DNA of 64,000 nt from Rhabdophis nuchalis (lineage: Eukaryota; Chordata; Lepidosauria; Squamata; Natricidae), in assembly GCA_039707465.1 (NCBI GenBank), contig CM077646.1, positions 81,430,715 to 81,494,714 of the forward strand. The letters are read 5' to 3'. A model generated the notes under the pieces. The model was not told the DNA's origin. It saw only the letters and a list, made by a program, of their open reading frames with translations, and did not search any database. Each line of letters opens with the position of its first letter. Positions within the stretch are counted from its first letter, which is position 1. This document shows positions 11,431 to 52,024 of the stretch, in pieces. The translations under genes were made by a program, and so were the position numbers.

Positions 11431-14143
11431 TTAGTCTTTTATTGTTGTGCCATTTCTGAAACATATACTGCCCCTGAAAATAAAGACACTTGAAAGGAAA
11501 AAATTCACACCTTGAAACTGAGAATTGATAACGACTATGTTGATAGGTATAAAGTTTAGAAAGAAACACAGTCGAATTCTGAAGGATTAGACCATGAAGT
11601 GCAGGTTTTACAAAGTAAAGACAAAAAGCAACACATTAAAAATCAGATATAAATAATAGAACCAGTAAAAATTATGTGTCTGCCATACTGTATATGGAAG
11701 AATACTAAAAGGAAACTTTCCAAATTCCTTAATGTATTTTCAGTACTATTTATATTATTTTTCATATGTTTATTGTTTTAGCTGTTTAATTAAGGGATTA
11801 CAGGATCATAAAAACTGAGGTTTTTTTTTTAGTTTAATTGGTAAGACATTTAACTTTCCATGAAAAAGTTAAATATTCACTTTTTCCTAATAGTCATCTC
11901 TCTCTCTCTCTCTATTTTTGGAAAAACATGTTTGTGTACTTTTTTTAAAAAAAAATCATTTCATACAGATCTTTCTCAAAACCTTTCAATTTATGGTTAC
12001 TGCAGTGATAATATAAAATTTGTTTGCTGCTCAAACGGCATACAATCCTTTTTCGGGAAATGGCATCTCATTTTTAAAAGCCCATTAGAGCAAAGAACTT
12101 TCCCATTGTGGAAATTCTAGCAGAGGACTGTTTATATCCCCCTTCAAAGGGCCACTCTGCTGCCATTATATAAATGGTGTACTTGTGCCTAGCATAATGT
12201 GAAGTTATGCTGATAATTTGGTGATGATTACATGCTATGCAATATTGATAGTTCAAGTTCAGCATAACATTCTCAGTTCTTACTGCTAATACAATCAGGC
12301 ACTCTTAAAGCAGTTTTATGCATGTATTATTTTGATTTGCCATACTTGGTGATGTATCATGTAAAATAAGTAATAATAATATGAATTATCAAAAAGGAAG
12401 TACAGAAGGACATGACTTTTTTGGGTCAGAATGACAAATGCTTTAGGAGCAGCAGATTTATTTATTTATTTCTACCTAATAGGAACATTGAAGGCAGTAC
12501 ATTAAAAGTCCACTGATGTGGAAAATTGTCATCTAAGTAGGGTGATGAGATATTGGTATAAAATTATTTTTCACAGGCTCACAGAGCAGAATCTAGGGAT
12601 TAAATTTACATTTAAAAAAATATGTCTTATATTTGTTGTTTGGTAACTCTTTCTATATTCTTATAAATTAGAATATATCTTATTTATTAGATTTTTATAA
12701 TTAATTTAATTTTTAAATTAAATTAAAATTAATTTCCCTCTAATTGAAATGTTAATATTTTTATGAGAGTTTCAGGTGAATTTTATATTTGATATATGAA
12801 AAACATAACAAATAGCTAAACTCTTGTATTGGAAATAAAATATTGATGATACATTAATTTCTGCTTAATATTGTTTCTGTGCATTGGCTATCTCAGACTT
12901 CTGCATATGGTATGTCTGGTTTTGGTACCAGGAAATATAACCCTCCTAAAATATACAGTACATTAGTTTGTGTTTACTGAAAGGAATGATTTTTGCCAAC
13001 TCATATATTTTTCAGATATCTTGTAAAGATTAGTAGTACTTTCCAAAAAACATAGATTTATTAATATTAGGCTTTTTCTTGTTCAACTTCTTCAGAAAGG
13101 CTAGTGAAATGATATTTTTAAATACCCTGTAAAATACTTGGAATATCTGTTTTCAAAGATTATGTTTGGTATGAGAAATGGCACAGGAAAATGCACATGG
13201 GTTGGCAAAAATAATTCCTTTCAGTAAGCACACCTGAATAAATAGACTTTCCACAAATGTCAGGTCAATGATAGTACTTTTTGAACCTGAGATTCTCATA
13301 GTGAATAGGCAGCGTACCGTCATAACTACAAAATCCAATGATGAGCCTCTAGCATGTTAAAATTTCTGTTAAAAAAACTGAGCTAAGACTAGAAAGCTTT
13401 ATGTCAAATATCCTCAGTCATGAAAATCATTGGTGTCACTTGCTGTCTCTCAGTCTAAACTACTTCATAGGTTTATTGTGAAGAAGATATTTGGACAGAG
13501 CTTGCTTGATTTTCTAGATAAAAGGTGAGTTATCGATGTTTTAAACAAATAGCATAGACAAGGAATATCAAATACAAGTTGCAGGTTGTTTGATTATGCT
13601 GTGGCAAACAACAAACATCAACATTTGAGGGTTGATAATGTTTTACCTCCTTTGCCACTTTTGATAAGAGAACCATTTGGACTAGTAGTTCAATGAACTG
13701 TTATTGATGTCATCGTTATTGACCTATAAAATGTTGATATTATTATAGCTACAAATGTACTAATTAGGATGCTTATTTAATGTAATATGTGAATAATTTC
13801 TGCATACATTTCAGAAGTGCTTCTACCAGAGATAATTATTTAAAGTATCTACTAACAATGGCATGAACTTTGTAGACTTCTGGGATCTATTTTCCTCTAA
13901 ATCTTATAGTCTGTTAGATTAAAAGGATGTGCGAATTGTTGTTCAGAAAAGAATAGTTAATACACCAAAACCCATGAGAACGTGCTGAAATGAAATTCAA
14001 ATTATATGTGATTGTAGCTCCTAACACTCTGTAACATAGACCTAAAGAAAGCTTATGTGAAATAATTTCTGTTCAGCACTTAAGCCCTTCCTGATTTGAG
14101 GGTTCCATGTAAGCAAGAATGGTTGCTGAAAGGACCTTTAAAA

Positions 14144-14310
14144 CAGGGTCCTCAGACTTTTTAAACGGGGCCAATCCACGGTCCCTCACATTGTTGTGGG
14201 GTAACGGACTGAGTAAGTGGGCATGGCTAGATTGTCATGTGACTGGGTGGGCATGACAAAATTAGCAGTCCATTAAACAATACACGCAAATTAAACTTTA
14301 ATTTGTTTTG
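14144..14310 (+). mobile_element. hAT-like repeat, left end
   Basis: It begins CAGGGTCCTCAGACTTTTTA and contains GTGGGCATGG blocks like other hATs in this window. The right terminus is not seen; the element may extend through the GC-rich tract to about 15200. Confidence 0.45.
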
Positions 14311-14499
14311 CTCCTGGGGGTGTTTTATTTGCTTTTGTTTGCATGTTGCTCTTTTGGTTGACTTTTCTTTATATAAATTGTTTTTTAAGTTGTTTAGAAG
14401 TCTAGTGATCCACTTCATGAAACTCAGTTTTGCAGCAATTCTTCTCAGCCCCAAGGAGCTTACAATCAACAAGTTTCTCTCTCTCTCTTGTCTCTGTTT

Positions 14500-14725
14500 C
14501 CTTCCTTCCTTCCTTCCTTCCTTCCTTCCTTCCTTCCTTCCTTCCTTCCTTCCTTCCTTCCTTCCTTCCTTCCTTCCTTCCTTCCTTCCTCTGTCTATCT
14601 CTATCTTTGCCCCACTCTCTGTCTCTCCTTCTTTCCCCTCCCTCCCTCCCTCTCTGTCTCTCTGTCTCTTTCTCTCTCTCTCTTTCCTTCTTTCTTTTCC
14701 CTTCCTTCCTCCCCCCCCTCTCTGT
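14500..14725. repeat. (TTCC)n microsatellite and pyrimidine tract
   Basis: About 20 uninterrupted TTCC units at 14503-14588 are followed by CT-rich sequence with CCCTCCCT and CTCTGTCTCT runs. The long frames on both strands here are repeat artefacts (PSFL or EGRK repeats). Confidence 0.95.
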
Positions 14726-14889
14726 GTGTCTCTCTCTGCCTCCTGGGGGGAAGGAACCCCTGAACTGGTACTGGGTGGTAAGAATCTGACATCCAGAGGC
14801 CGACGAGCTGCACACTGAAGACCAGTGGGGAGGTGGGGCAATCCCACGGTCTCCCCAAAAGTAACATCACTTATCGCATGAAACTTGAA

Positions 14890-15200
14890 GACTCATGAAC
14901 GTTTGTGTTGTAGCCGCAGGAGCTACTAAACAGTGTGGCGTTCTCCCCTGATGGCTGCCCGCTTGCCCTCTCCTCCACCCTGGGCCCTGTATCCAGCCTG
15001 TGACTGGGGGACACAGTGCTTCTGGGCTAGTCCAGCCAGCGGGTGGGTGAGCAGACGGCCCTCCTCCAATCCAGTCCTCCTACAGCACTCTACCGGCCGC
15101 ATGGCGGTCCCGGGACGCCTATACGTGTCTTGTTTTTGGCCAGCAGAATGTTTCTGGAGGCTGGGGAGGCCAAAACCGAGCATGAAGACAGAGCTACTAC
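14890..15200. other. GC-rich tract of unknown origin
   Basis: This roughly 300-bp stretch has much higher GC than its surroundings, with CCGGCCGCATGGCGGTCCCG near 15102. I considered an alternative RAF1 first exon or the interior of the hAT element that starts at 14144. Neither can be supported directly, though the transposon option fits the position better. Confidence 0.35.
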
Positions 15201-15882
15201 CGTTTTAAGAAGTTGTTAGCAAGCAAATATGTCTGTTATTAGAACTGAAATAAAGTAGTCTGTGTAATTGATTAGGCATGTTTATGTGTATAGTGTATTT
15301 TCCCTCTAAAAATGTCTGCATTTAATTCCTTTTAAATTGTAGAGGGAAAAGAGAAAAGAGGTACTAGTAGCTGAGTTCCCACACCATACAAAGTCAGAAA
15401 CATTTTTATGTACTGTATGTTTGAATAAGTAATAATAGCCTGGTCTATGCAATACTAAACTGCAATGGATAGATTCAGTTACTATGTTAAGACGCATCAT
15501 GGCTTGGCACAATATTTAAATGAGAGTAAAGGAATGTAACTTAAGAGTATTTTGGCTTAGCACACTTACTTTAATTTTAAAACTAAAAATCATGGCCTCC
15601 CTTTTCCAAAAAGTAAAAAATGTCTGAAAATATCAATCCTATTTCCTCTATTGCATTACTGTTATATGTTCTGTGGACAGGGACTTAAAAAAAATTGGCC
15701 TTCATGGACTGAATTAAATTCCTATGACTTACAAAGAAGCATATATAATCTAAATATATGGATTTTCTTCGAGAAAAAAATAGGAAAACAAGTTATTAAT
15801 TATTTAGTATGTCTTTCACCATTGTGAATGCTTTTAGTCCGTTGAGTCAAGGAAGTAGTAATGTAGAAAGCTTAGAAATGTA

Positions 15883-16256
15883 CAAGTAGTTCTTGATTTA
15901 ACAACCATTCATTTAGCGAGCATTTGAAGTAACAGCAGCACTGAAAAAAATGACTTGAAAATGGTTTTCACACTTGCAACCATTGCAACATCCCCATGGT
16001 CATGTGATAAAAAATTGGAGATGTGGCAACTGACTAGTATTTATGACAGGATTTATTCAGGATTCACATGATTGTTATTAATGATCTTCCTAGCTAACTT
16101 CCAACAAGCAAAGTTAATGGGAGAAGCTAGATTCACTTAAAGATGGCATGATTGGCTTAGCAATCATGGCAAAAAAATATATGTAAAATTGATGTGACTC
16201 TTTTAACAACTGCCTTGCTTGGGTCTCAATTGGGATCGTAAGCCAAGGACTACTTG
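15883..16256 (-). mobile_element. Tigger/pogo-like MITE, copy C
   Basis: TA-flanked, beginning CAAGTAGTTCTTGATTTAAC and ending AAGCCAAGGACTACTTG. The interior runs in the opposite direction to copies A and B, with the CATGGTCATGTGAT block near the left end. Confidence 0.65.
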
Positions 16257-16305
16257 TAAACAGTTGACCTTATTGGTGGTTATAGTGTGCTGCTCCAGAA
16301 ATATA

Positions 16306-16530
16306 GAGCCGAGGTGGCACAGTGGTTAGAGTGCAGCACTGCAGGCTACTTCAGCTGGCAGTTTGATTCTCACCAGGCTCAAGGTTGACTCAGCCTTCCA
16401 TCCTTCCAAGGTAGGTAAAATGAGGACCCAGATTGTTGGGAGCAATATGCTGACTCTCTAAACTGCTTAGAGAAGGCTATAAAAGCACTATGAAGCAGTA
16501 TATAAGTCTAAGTGTTATTGCTATTGCTAA
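16306..16530 (+). mobile_element. tRNA-derived SINE (Sauria/BovB-type)
   Basis: The head GAGCCGAGGTGGCACAGTGG has a pol III A-box and AGTTTGATTCTCACC is a B-box with one change. The body ends GAAGCAGTATATAAGTCTAA and then a TATTGC tail, resembling the BovB-type 3' end used by squamate SINEs. It is about 190 bp from RAF1 exon 2. Confidence 0.75.
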
Positions 16531-16741
16531 ATATGTTTGTGTATCACTGTCCATCTGCTAAGGCAACCCCCCCCCCCCAGTTGATGATGTTTTCTTAGAT
16601 TTAATAACTGAATTATAAATCTTTTACTATGCATTTGGTGTTGCAAATACTTGCTTTATCGCAAAATAAAAAACTGGTTTCAGCATGTTCCTGAGGAGAC
16701 TTGTCTTTCTCTTAAAGGTTTGGTTGCTTAAAGCTGCTTCA

Positions 16742-45614
<28,873 letters not shown>

Positions 45615-46393
45615 GAGATCCACGTGCAGTCTTCACCGTTCTCCCCAATAACAGTTATTTTATAGCAGTTATGTTTTGAAAGCTTCAATCTACAGAATTG
45701 AACAGCCAGCGTGGGATTCACCTGGGTGCCAATTTTAAGAGTGAACCGCTATGAATTTCCGCTGTTCTAAGCCTACAGGGACAAAATTCCACGTTGCCTT
45801 TCGCTACAGTTTATCTTATGGAAATAGTGCACAGACTGTATAAAAAGAAGTTCTATTGCTATTTTTTATAGATGCACTTGAGCCTTATTTTTTTTTCCCC
45901 ATATGCAAAAAAAAAAAAAAGGACAAAGGAAAAAAAGTATTACTTTTCTGGTTTCAACTCTTGCATTCTGCTGAACAAACTGTTATATTTTTTTTTGTAT
46001 AGCAACAGCATTTGATAAAAGGCAATGCAAATGGTGCTGTTTTTCTTATACCTTAAGAACATTCTGGCTTGGAGAAATCATAACTAAAATACCAATTAGT
46101 AAAGATGACTTAAGGGAAGAGGGAAATGGAAGTGTCCCCAACTGAGCATTTGTCATAATCACTTAATATTGGTGGTTAAAGTTTCATCACTACAAATCAT
46201 TTTGCACATAGGAAAAAATCATTTTAAGATGAGATGTATATTATAACTAGTACTCCCCCTGGGAAGCTGGCACAATCTTGCTACAATCTTCATAAGGTAA
46301 CATAAGAAACTTATTGGGTACTTCAGACTTGTTTCTTGCAGCAGCTGGAGGGTTCAGTAAGACATGATAGTTTTGTGGGAGGAGAAAGAAATA

Positions 46394-46746
46394 GCGTATT
46401 TTTCGGAGTGTAAGACGCACCTTTTTTCCTCAAAAAAGAGGCTGAAAATCTGGGTGCGTCTTATACACTGAATACAGCATTTTTTGCCTCCCGAAATCCC
46501 ACCCCCTTCACTAAAATGGCTGTGCATAGCTATCCATGCCCCTTTTTTGACAAAAAAACAGGCTGTTTTTTGCTCGTTTTGGGGGGGGGGAAGTCCCCTC
46601 AGGAGTACTGTACAAGCCTCCTAAGGGTTATCCGGGGGGGGGGGACAGGCCCATTTTCATGAAAAACTGGCTGTTTTGGGGAGGTTTGCAGAGTTTTTAT
46701 TTGCCTCATTAAAATCTTGGTGCGTCTTATACTCTGAAAAATACGG
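46394..46746 (+). mobile_element. TA-flanked TIR transposon, copy 3, in the RAF1 3' UTR
   Basis: The ends are GCGTATTTTTCGGAGTGTAA and, inverted, CCGTATTTTTCAGAGTATAA, with TA on both sides. It is a shorter relative of copy 1, with the same AATCTGGGTGCGTCTTATAC block near the left end. Confidence 0.75.
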
Positions 46747-46941
46747 TAAGTAACAGTCAGTATATTTCTGCAAACAGCCATTTGACTGTTTGGAACAAAA
46801 CTTTTTTTTCCTGAGATGCACTATAAGGAAATTTGGCATATACAGGATTTTTCCTTGCTGATTTGGGTTTTAATTTGTTTTTATTGCTCCTGAGACAAAA
46901 ACATTTATTGTAAACCCAGGTTCTTCTGATTATCTTATTTT

Positions 46942-46947
46942 AATAAA
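46942..46947 (+). promoter_or_regulatory. RAF1: candidate RAF1 polyadenylation signal AATAAA
   Basis: A canonical hexamer sits in TTTTAATAAATAAAT about 1.33 kb past the stop. A T-rich, GT-containing stretch (TTTGTCATTGATTTG) follows, as expected for a downstream element. I saw no stronger site before it, but the A-rich tract near 45910 was not tested. Confidence 0.5.
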
Positions 46948-46965
46948 TAAATTAAATTTAAATTT

Positions 46966-47763
46966 GTCATTGATTTGTTTTTTCTGGCTTCTTCACACAC
47001 AACAAGGTTTGGTCTCCCAGTATGTGAATATATGTGTTTAAATATCCATTCAAATCCATATAGTCTACTTTATCAAGTACTTTTAAAAGAAGGGATTAAA
47101 AAATACTGAAGCAATTTTTCCAAAATGCTATTTCATTTAAAAAAAAAACACCATTGAATTTACAGCTTTTTGCTGTGTATTGTCCCACAGATACCTGACA
47201 TACTTTGCTGAGTTCAGACTTGCACTCTACCGAATTCCACAAATGCGGGAAGGAGGGAGGAGTGATTTGTTCAATTCTTCTGTAGGCTTCTATGATTTTC
47301 TACACAAGAAGAAAATACCTTTCTGATAGCCAGATGTAACTGGGTCTACCCATTTCATACTCCAAAAATTGCCCATTGTACTTCCAAAATCTCTCTCTCT
47401 CTCTCGTTGAATTGTTGGATTACTGAAGCAGAAGGTTGAGTCATTCAATATATATGTTAATACTATATGTATTTTATATTAATTCTCTTTGAATTGCATT
47501 GTGCATTTCCAATTAATTTATCTCACACAGATAACATTTTATGCAGCTTGCCAGTTCATTGTTTCCTGATCTGGATACACTTCAGATGTATGGATTTCAA
47601 CTCTCAGAATTTTCTGTGCATTCTGTGATGCATTGCTGAGCATTCGGAGTTAAAATCCACTCATCTTCAGGATGTTGCAAAGAAATTAGAATTAAAGTTG
47701 GCAGACTAGGGATTTGAGTGATATGTTATGGTATTTGATTTTTCAGGCAGAGAATGCATAGGT
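46966..47763. other. intergenic, no gene seen
   Basis: AT-rich sequence past the RAF1 poly(A) signal. A stretch around 47560-47680 (GGATTTCAACTCTCAGAATT) resembles the squamate repeat phrase seen at 45305 and 48715, but no borders could be set. Confidence 0.5.
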
Positions 47764-48011
47764 CAGGGGTCAGCAACCTGTGGTTCTGGGGTCGCATGTG
47801 GCTCTTTCATCCCTCTGCTGCGGCTTCCTGAAGCCAGTTGGTTCCACAATTGATAGGGCTTTTGGTTAAGACAGGTAGAGGAAAAAGGATGCTGCACTAG
47901 GAGGAGACACTATGGTGGGGGAACAGGACTTCCAGTCAACTTCAGAATTGAACATAGATTCAAGGTTAGGAGTTTGTGGCTCTTTTGAGTGTTCAAGGTT
48001 GCCAACTCCTG
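47764..48011. mobile_element. hAT element with 8-bp target duplication
   Basis: The ends are CAGGGGTCAGCAACCTGTGG and AAGGTTGCCAACTCCTG. The flanks GCATAGGT and GCATGGGT agree at seven of eight positions. It is non-coding. Confidence 0.8.
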
Positions 48012-48638
48012 GCATGGGTGTTTGTACTGTACTACCATGCCCACAAGTCATAATGTTGCTGCAATTGTGCAAATATAAGGATTATATTATATATATTATA
48101 TGCAAAAATCTGTTGAGCTGGTTTGCCAGGCTTCAATACAAGCGGGCATTCCCTGCATGTTCTTTTGTCTTGTTACCACTTTACTTTAATCCAGTTCACA
48201 AACACCAGCCATTTTCGTAACCAGTGGCACATGTCTGCAGGTAAAACATTTGCGAAGAACAGTTTGATTGCTTTTATTAGATTTGCACCAGGGATGTATC
48301 AATACTTACATGGAAATTGGCTGACACTATTTAAAACACGCAACTACAAAACATTAAGATTCCATAGGGGAAATATGTTATTTGAAAGAAATGTTGAAAA
48401 GATGAGTGCATTTTATATCCTATCATCCAGTATTTCTCAACTACGGCAATTTCAAGACCCAGAATTCCCCAATCAGCAGGCTGTACTGCTGTAATATTTT
48501 GAATGACAATGTCAGTTCCCAAAGTATGGTCTGAAGCACCCGGGAATCCTTGGGGCCTTTTCAGGGTTTCTGTGGAGTCAAATATTTTAACATTTCTCAG
48601 TTTTAATTTCTAATAGAATAGATATTGATACTGTACAT

Positions 48639-48869
48639 CAGTGGTGGGTTTCAAAATTTTTTAGAACCTCTTCTGTAGGTGTGGCCTACTTTGTGTGGAC
48701 AACTTTAAGACTTGTGGACTTCAACTCCCAGAATTCCTCCTCTCGCTCTTCATTTTGATGATGTGCAGACGGGTGGGGGGGAGGGAGCTGAAACCGGTTC
48801 TAAACGACACTGTAGATTTGTGTAACCTCTTCTATAGAAGAGGTTAGAACTGGCAGGAACTCACCGCTG
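48639..48869. mobile_element. hAT MITE with 8-bp target duplication
   Basis: The ends are CAGTGGTGGGTTTC and, inverted, CAGCGGTGAGTTCC. The flanks CTGTACAT and CTATACAT agree at seven of eight positions. The subterminal AGAACCTCTTCT and AGAAGAGGTTAGAAC sequences pair as well. Confidence 0.8.
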
Positions 48870-49096
48870 CTATACATGTCCTCAATCATTTTTAAGAATA
48901 TAAACGAGACCTGAGACTGAAATATTTGCGAACCAATAAATGAAAGTATCTGCATATTGCCTGTTGAGAAGGCAATATGCTTTTTCAATAAGAGATTCTA
49001 ATTGGAACAATTTTTTCAACTAATGTCAGCAGAAAACTCTTAAGTTTCCTGTGACTGGAACGCCATCAGATTTAGAGTATTGGAGCCTCTTAGTAA

Positions 49097-50165
49097 TCTA
49101 TATAAATAAAAAGTTAACTATGAGTTTGTTCAAAACCGCTAATCTCAGAAACTACTGCACCAATCGGCACCAAATTTTCACACAACGTTCCTTACAAGTG
49201 CAGCACCAATGATATGTACAGATTGTGTGGATGGCACACCGGTGCCAGGTACACACCACACAAATGTAAAACTGCAGCTCTTCTGCGTGTTTCCCTCAGT
49301 CGCTCACTTGCCCCCTCCCCTTCACGGCCCCTCCCACCTGGCCGCTTTTCAGCTCACGTCACTTGCACGAGCGGTGGAGCGGTCTGCGTCATATCCGCAA
49401 CGGTCGCCTCCTCAGCAACCTCTCCACTGCTGCTGCCCCCCTCTGCCAACTCCCCCCCCAAGGCCGCTGCCGCCTCTCCTCCGCCGCCTCCCCAAGGCTG
49501 CTGACAAGTCAGCGGCCTCTCCTCCACTGCCACAGCTCCCCCTTCCGCCAACTCCCCCTAAACAAGGCCACTGCCGAGTCAGTGGCCTCTCCTCCTCCGC
49601 TGCCCCTCTCTGCCAACTCCCCCCCCCCACAAGGCTGCTGTCGAGTCAGCAGCCTCTCCTCTCCAGGTAGGTAGGTAGGTAAGTAGGTAGGTAGGTAGAG
49701 GGATAGAGGGGGAAATACAGTAGGTAGATAGGTAGAGGGATAGAGGGAGAAATACAGTAGGTAGGTAGGTAGAGGGATAGAGAGGGAGAAATACAGTAGG
49801 CAGGTAGGTAGAGAGAGAAGGGAGAATTATGGTAGGTAGGTAGAGGGATAGAGAGGGAGAAATACAGTAGGTACATAGGTAGGTAGGTGGATAGAGGGAG
49901 AAATATGGTAGGTAGGTAAGTAGGTAGAGTGCTAGAGAGAGAGAAGGAAAAATACAGTAGGTAGGTAGATAGAGAGGGAAAATACAGTAGGTAGGTAGAT
50001 AGGTAGAGGGATAGAGAGAGGGGGATAGAAATACAGTAGGTAGATAGGTAGAGTAAGTGAGGGAGGGGAAACCAAGCCAGAGAAGGGGGTCACTCAGAGG
50101 GTCTAAGAGGGGAAACTTTCATTTAACCAAACTTGGCCATAGCAACCCGTGGCGGGTACAGCTAG
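49097..50165 (+). mobile_element. non-autonomous Helitron
   Basis: It starts TCTATATAAATAAAAAGTTA directly after an A and ends in CTAG directly before a T. A short hairpin, ACCCGTGGCGGGT, lies a few bases before the CTAG. These are the Helitron hallmarks: 5' TC, 3' hairpin plus CTRR, and insertion between A and T. The interior has a CT-rich GC-high segment (49260-49660) and a tandem array of GTAG/AGGGATAGAG units with a recurrent GAAATACAGTAGGTA motif (49665-50060). There is no Rep/helicase frame. Confidence 0.85.
49665..50060. repeat. minisatellite array inside the Helitron
   Basis: Units of about 35-50 bp combine GTAGGTAGGTAG, AGGGATAGAGGG and AGAAATACAGTAG. The ACAGTAGGTA motif occurs at least six times. 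The reverse complement of this unit matches the array in the TIR transposon at 2316-2640. Confidence 0.85.
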
Positions 50166-51050
50166 TTAACTATAAGATATTGAGCTCTGAATTGTTGGAA
50201 CACTGCCAACTTGAAAAAAAAATATCAAGAGTTTAATATGAATTTTTCCTGATCTTATCCATAATTTAAAGAAAATCTGACAATAATCCTATACAGATAC
50301 ACTAGATCTAAATATACTCTATAAAGAGAGGAAAACGGTTGAAAGAACTGTTATATTCTTTGTTTTATGCATCTATGCTGATTACAGAATATTAATGTAG
50401 AGTTATAGCCAAACAGAATTAAAAACTAAACATTTTCATTTCAAAACTGTATGCATGGACTAATGATCATGCTATCAGTAGTGGTTTGGAAACTCAAAAT
50501 CTGATTTAAGAATTTGTAGTTACCATAGTAGAATATTTAAGAGAAGCTCCTTTTATCTTCCTTTATTGACTCAGGTTTAAAATTATTGCTCTCTGAAGCT
50601 TTCAATAAGTCAAGCACACACCATCAATCAAAAGAACACTATTTTCCAGTGTTAGGAAGGTAACCTGAATTCAAACCTATGTTCTATTTAAATAAAAATA
50701 TTTACTACCAACCTGTCTATTTAACTATATGTTAATTTCTTCTTCAAATGAATTAAATTTGATGCACGGTCTTCCGTTTTTCCTAATTTAAATCATTGGA
50801 ATGATTATTAGTCAATGTATAGACAAGACAATATAATTTTTCATACAAGCAGTTTAGATTATTCCTTCGGATCAACTGTGGATGCTGGCAGTTCTTGAAA
50901 AGGAATATAACTGGCTAACTAATCAAGTTTATCTATCTTGTAGATATTCTGAAGAATATCTATTCTTCTGAAGCGTATCTATGATACACTATTTATAAAG
51001 GTATAAATAACCTGCCTGTTTTTTTAGATTTGGGTGATTTCAAACAGATG
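50166..51050. other. intergenic, no gene seen
   Basis: AT-rich sequence between the Helitron and the hAT at 51059. I recognise neither an exon nor a repeat family here. Confidence 0.5.
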
Positions 51051-51058
51051 CCTTAAGA

Positions 51059-51192
51059 CATGGGTGTCAAACTTGTGACATCATGTGATGTGACGTAGTG
51101 ATCCCCCCCCCCCCCCTTGGCTAAACAGGGTGGGGTGGGCATGGCCAGTACGTGACGCTTCTGGCCCACAAGCCACGAGTTGCACACCCCTG
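51059..51192. mobile_element. hAT MITE with 8-bp target duplication
   Basis: The ends are CATGGGTGTCAAACTTGTGA and CGAGTTGCACACCCCTG. The flanks CCTTAAGA and CCTTAAGT agree at seven of eight positions. A 15-base C-run is internal. Confidence 0.75.
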
Positions 51193-51373
51193 CCTTAAGT
51201 CCTCATGAGGGTTTAAAGAGTGCTTTTTACAAATTTTGCCAAAACAAAACAAAAATGAGGTTGAAGTCATTGGTTCTGCTTATTCTGCAAAAGGTATGCT
51301 GGCAAATCACGTATCGTCCCTGGGCTGTATTTTTGCATTCTTTTTGCAATTCTTCAATAACATTTAAAATTCT

Positions 51374-52024
51374 CAATGGGGCTTCCCTTGAGGTGCACTC
51401 GAAAGCTACAGCTAGTCCAAAACGCAGCTGCGCGGGTAATTACGGGAGCCACTAGATGCTCCCACATAACACCGATCCTGCACGAGCTGCATTGGCTTCC
51501 TGTGGCCTTTCGGGTGCGCTTCAAGGTTCTGACGACCATCTTTAAAGCGCTCCATGGCTCGGGGCCTTGTTATATGCGAGACCGCCTCCTGCCCCATACA
51601 TCCCTTCAACCGATACGCTTCCACAGAGGGCCTTCTCAGGGTGCCGTCGGCCGGACAATGCCGACTGGCGACACCCAGGGGAAGAGCCTTCTCTGTGTCG
51701 GGCCCAGCCCTTTGGAACGACCTACCCCCTGAATTACGCACCATCACCGACCTCCGCCTCTTCCGCCAATGTCTGAAGACATACCTTTTCCAACAAGCCG
51801 GCCTAGCCTAACCTCCCACGGGGACTTTTAGAAAGTTTTAAATTGGGTATTTTAATAATTTGGCTTTTAGCACAGGATCAAGATAATTTAATATTTATTT
51901 TAAATTATGTATTTATTTTGTGTACTTTTGTATATTTTTTAAATTTCCTGTGCGCCGCCCTGGGTCCTCTGTGGAGAAGGGCGGGATATAAATATAAATA
52001 AAATAAAAAATAAATCAATCAATC
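51374..52024 (+). mobile_element. L2/CR1-type LINE 3' copy (+)
   Basis: The plus strand reads MGLPLRCTRKLQLVQNAAAR, then RFKVLTTIFKALHGSGPCYM and a second frame ending LFQQAGLA. It is the inverse-orientation counterpart of 40050-40796. It finishes with GAAGGGCGGGATATAAATAT and an AATAAAATAAA tail. Confidence 0.85.

Larger units (their letters stand above)
1..16717 (+). other. RAF1: RAF1 intron 1 (3' part), repeat-rich
   Basis: Everything left of exon 2 is interpreted as intron 1, because RAF1 exon 1 is non-coding and distant in other vertebrates. Repeats are listed separately. In 3420-5860, 6074-6716, 10892-11265, 11434-14143 and 15210-15880 I see only AT-rich unique-looking sequence, with no convincing exon, RNA gene or family-level repeat. 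No promoter or CpG island that could be exon 1 is visible. Confidence 0.7.
45615..46965 (+). other. RAF1: RAF1 3' UTR (extent inferred)
   Basis: This is untranslated sequence after the RAF1 stop. It contains A-rich and T-rich tracts around 45885-45990 and a 353-bp TIR transposon at 46394-46746. The right end is inferred from the AATAAA at 46942 and is not proven. Confidence 0.6.

Noticed and set aside
14227..14870. Long overlapping open frames on both strands with PSFL or EGRK repeats
   Set aside because: They are generated by the TTCC microsatellite and CT-rich flanks; no start context, splice sites or homology.
14890..15200. RAF1 exon 1 or promoter
   Set aside because: No TSS-like motif or donor could be matched to the 5' UTR of exon 2, and the tract adjoins transposon and microsatellite sequence; kept only as an open question.
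49209..49674. Several Pro/Ser/Ala-rich open frames in three frames and on both strands
   Set aside because: They lie in the GC-rich interior of a non-autonomous Helitron; composition explains the lack of stops, and no Rep/helicase motif is present.
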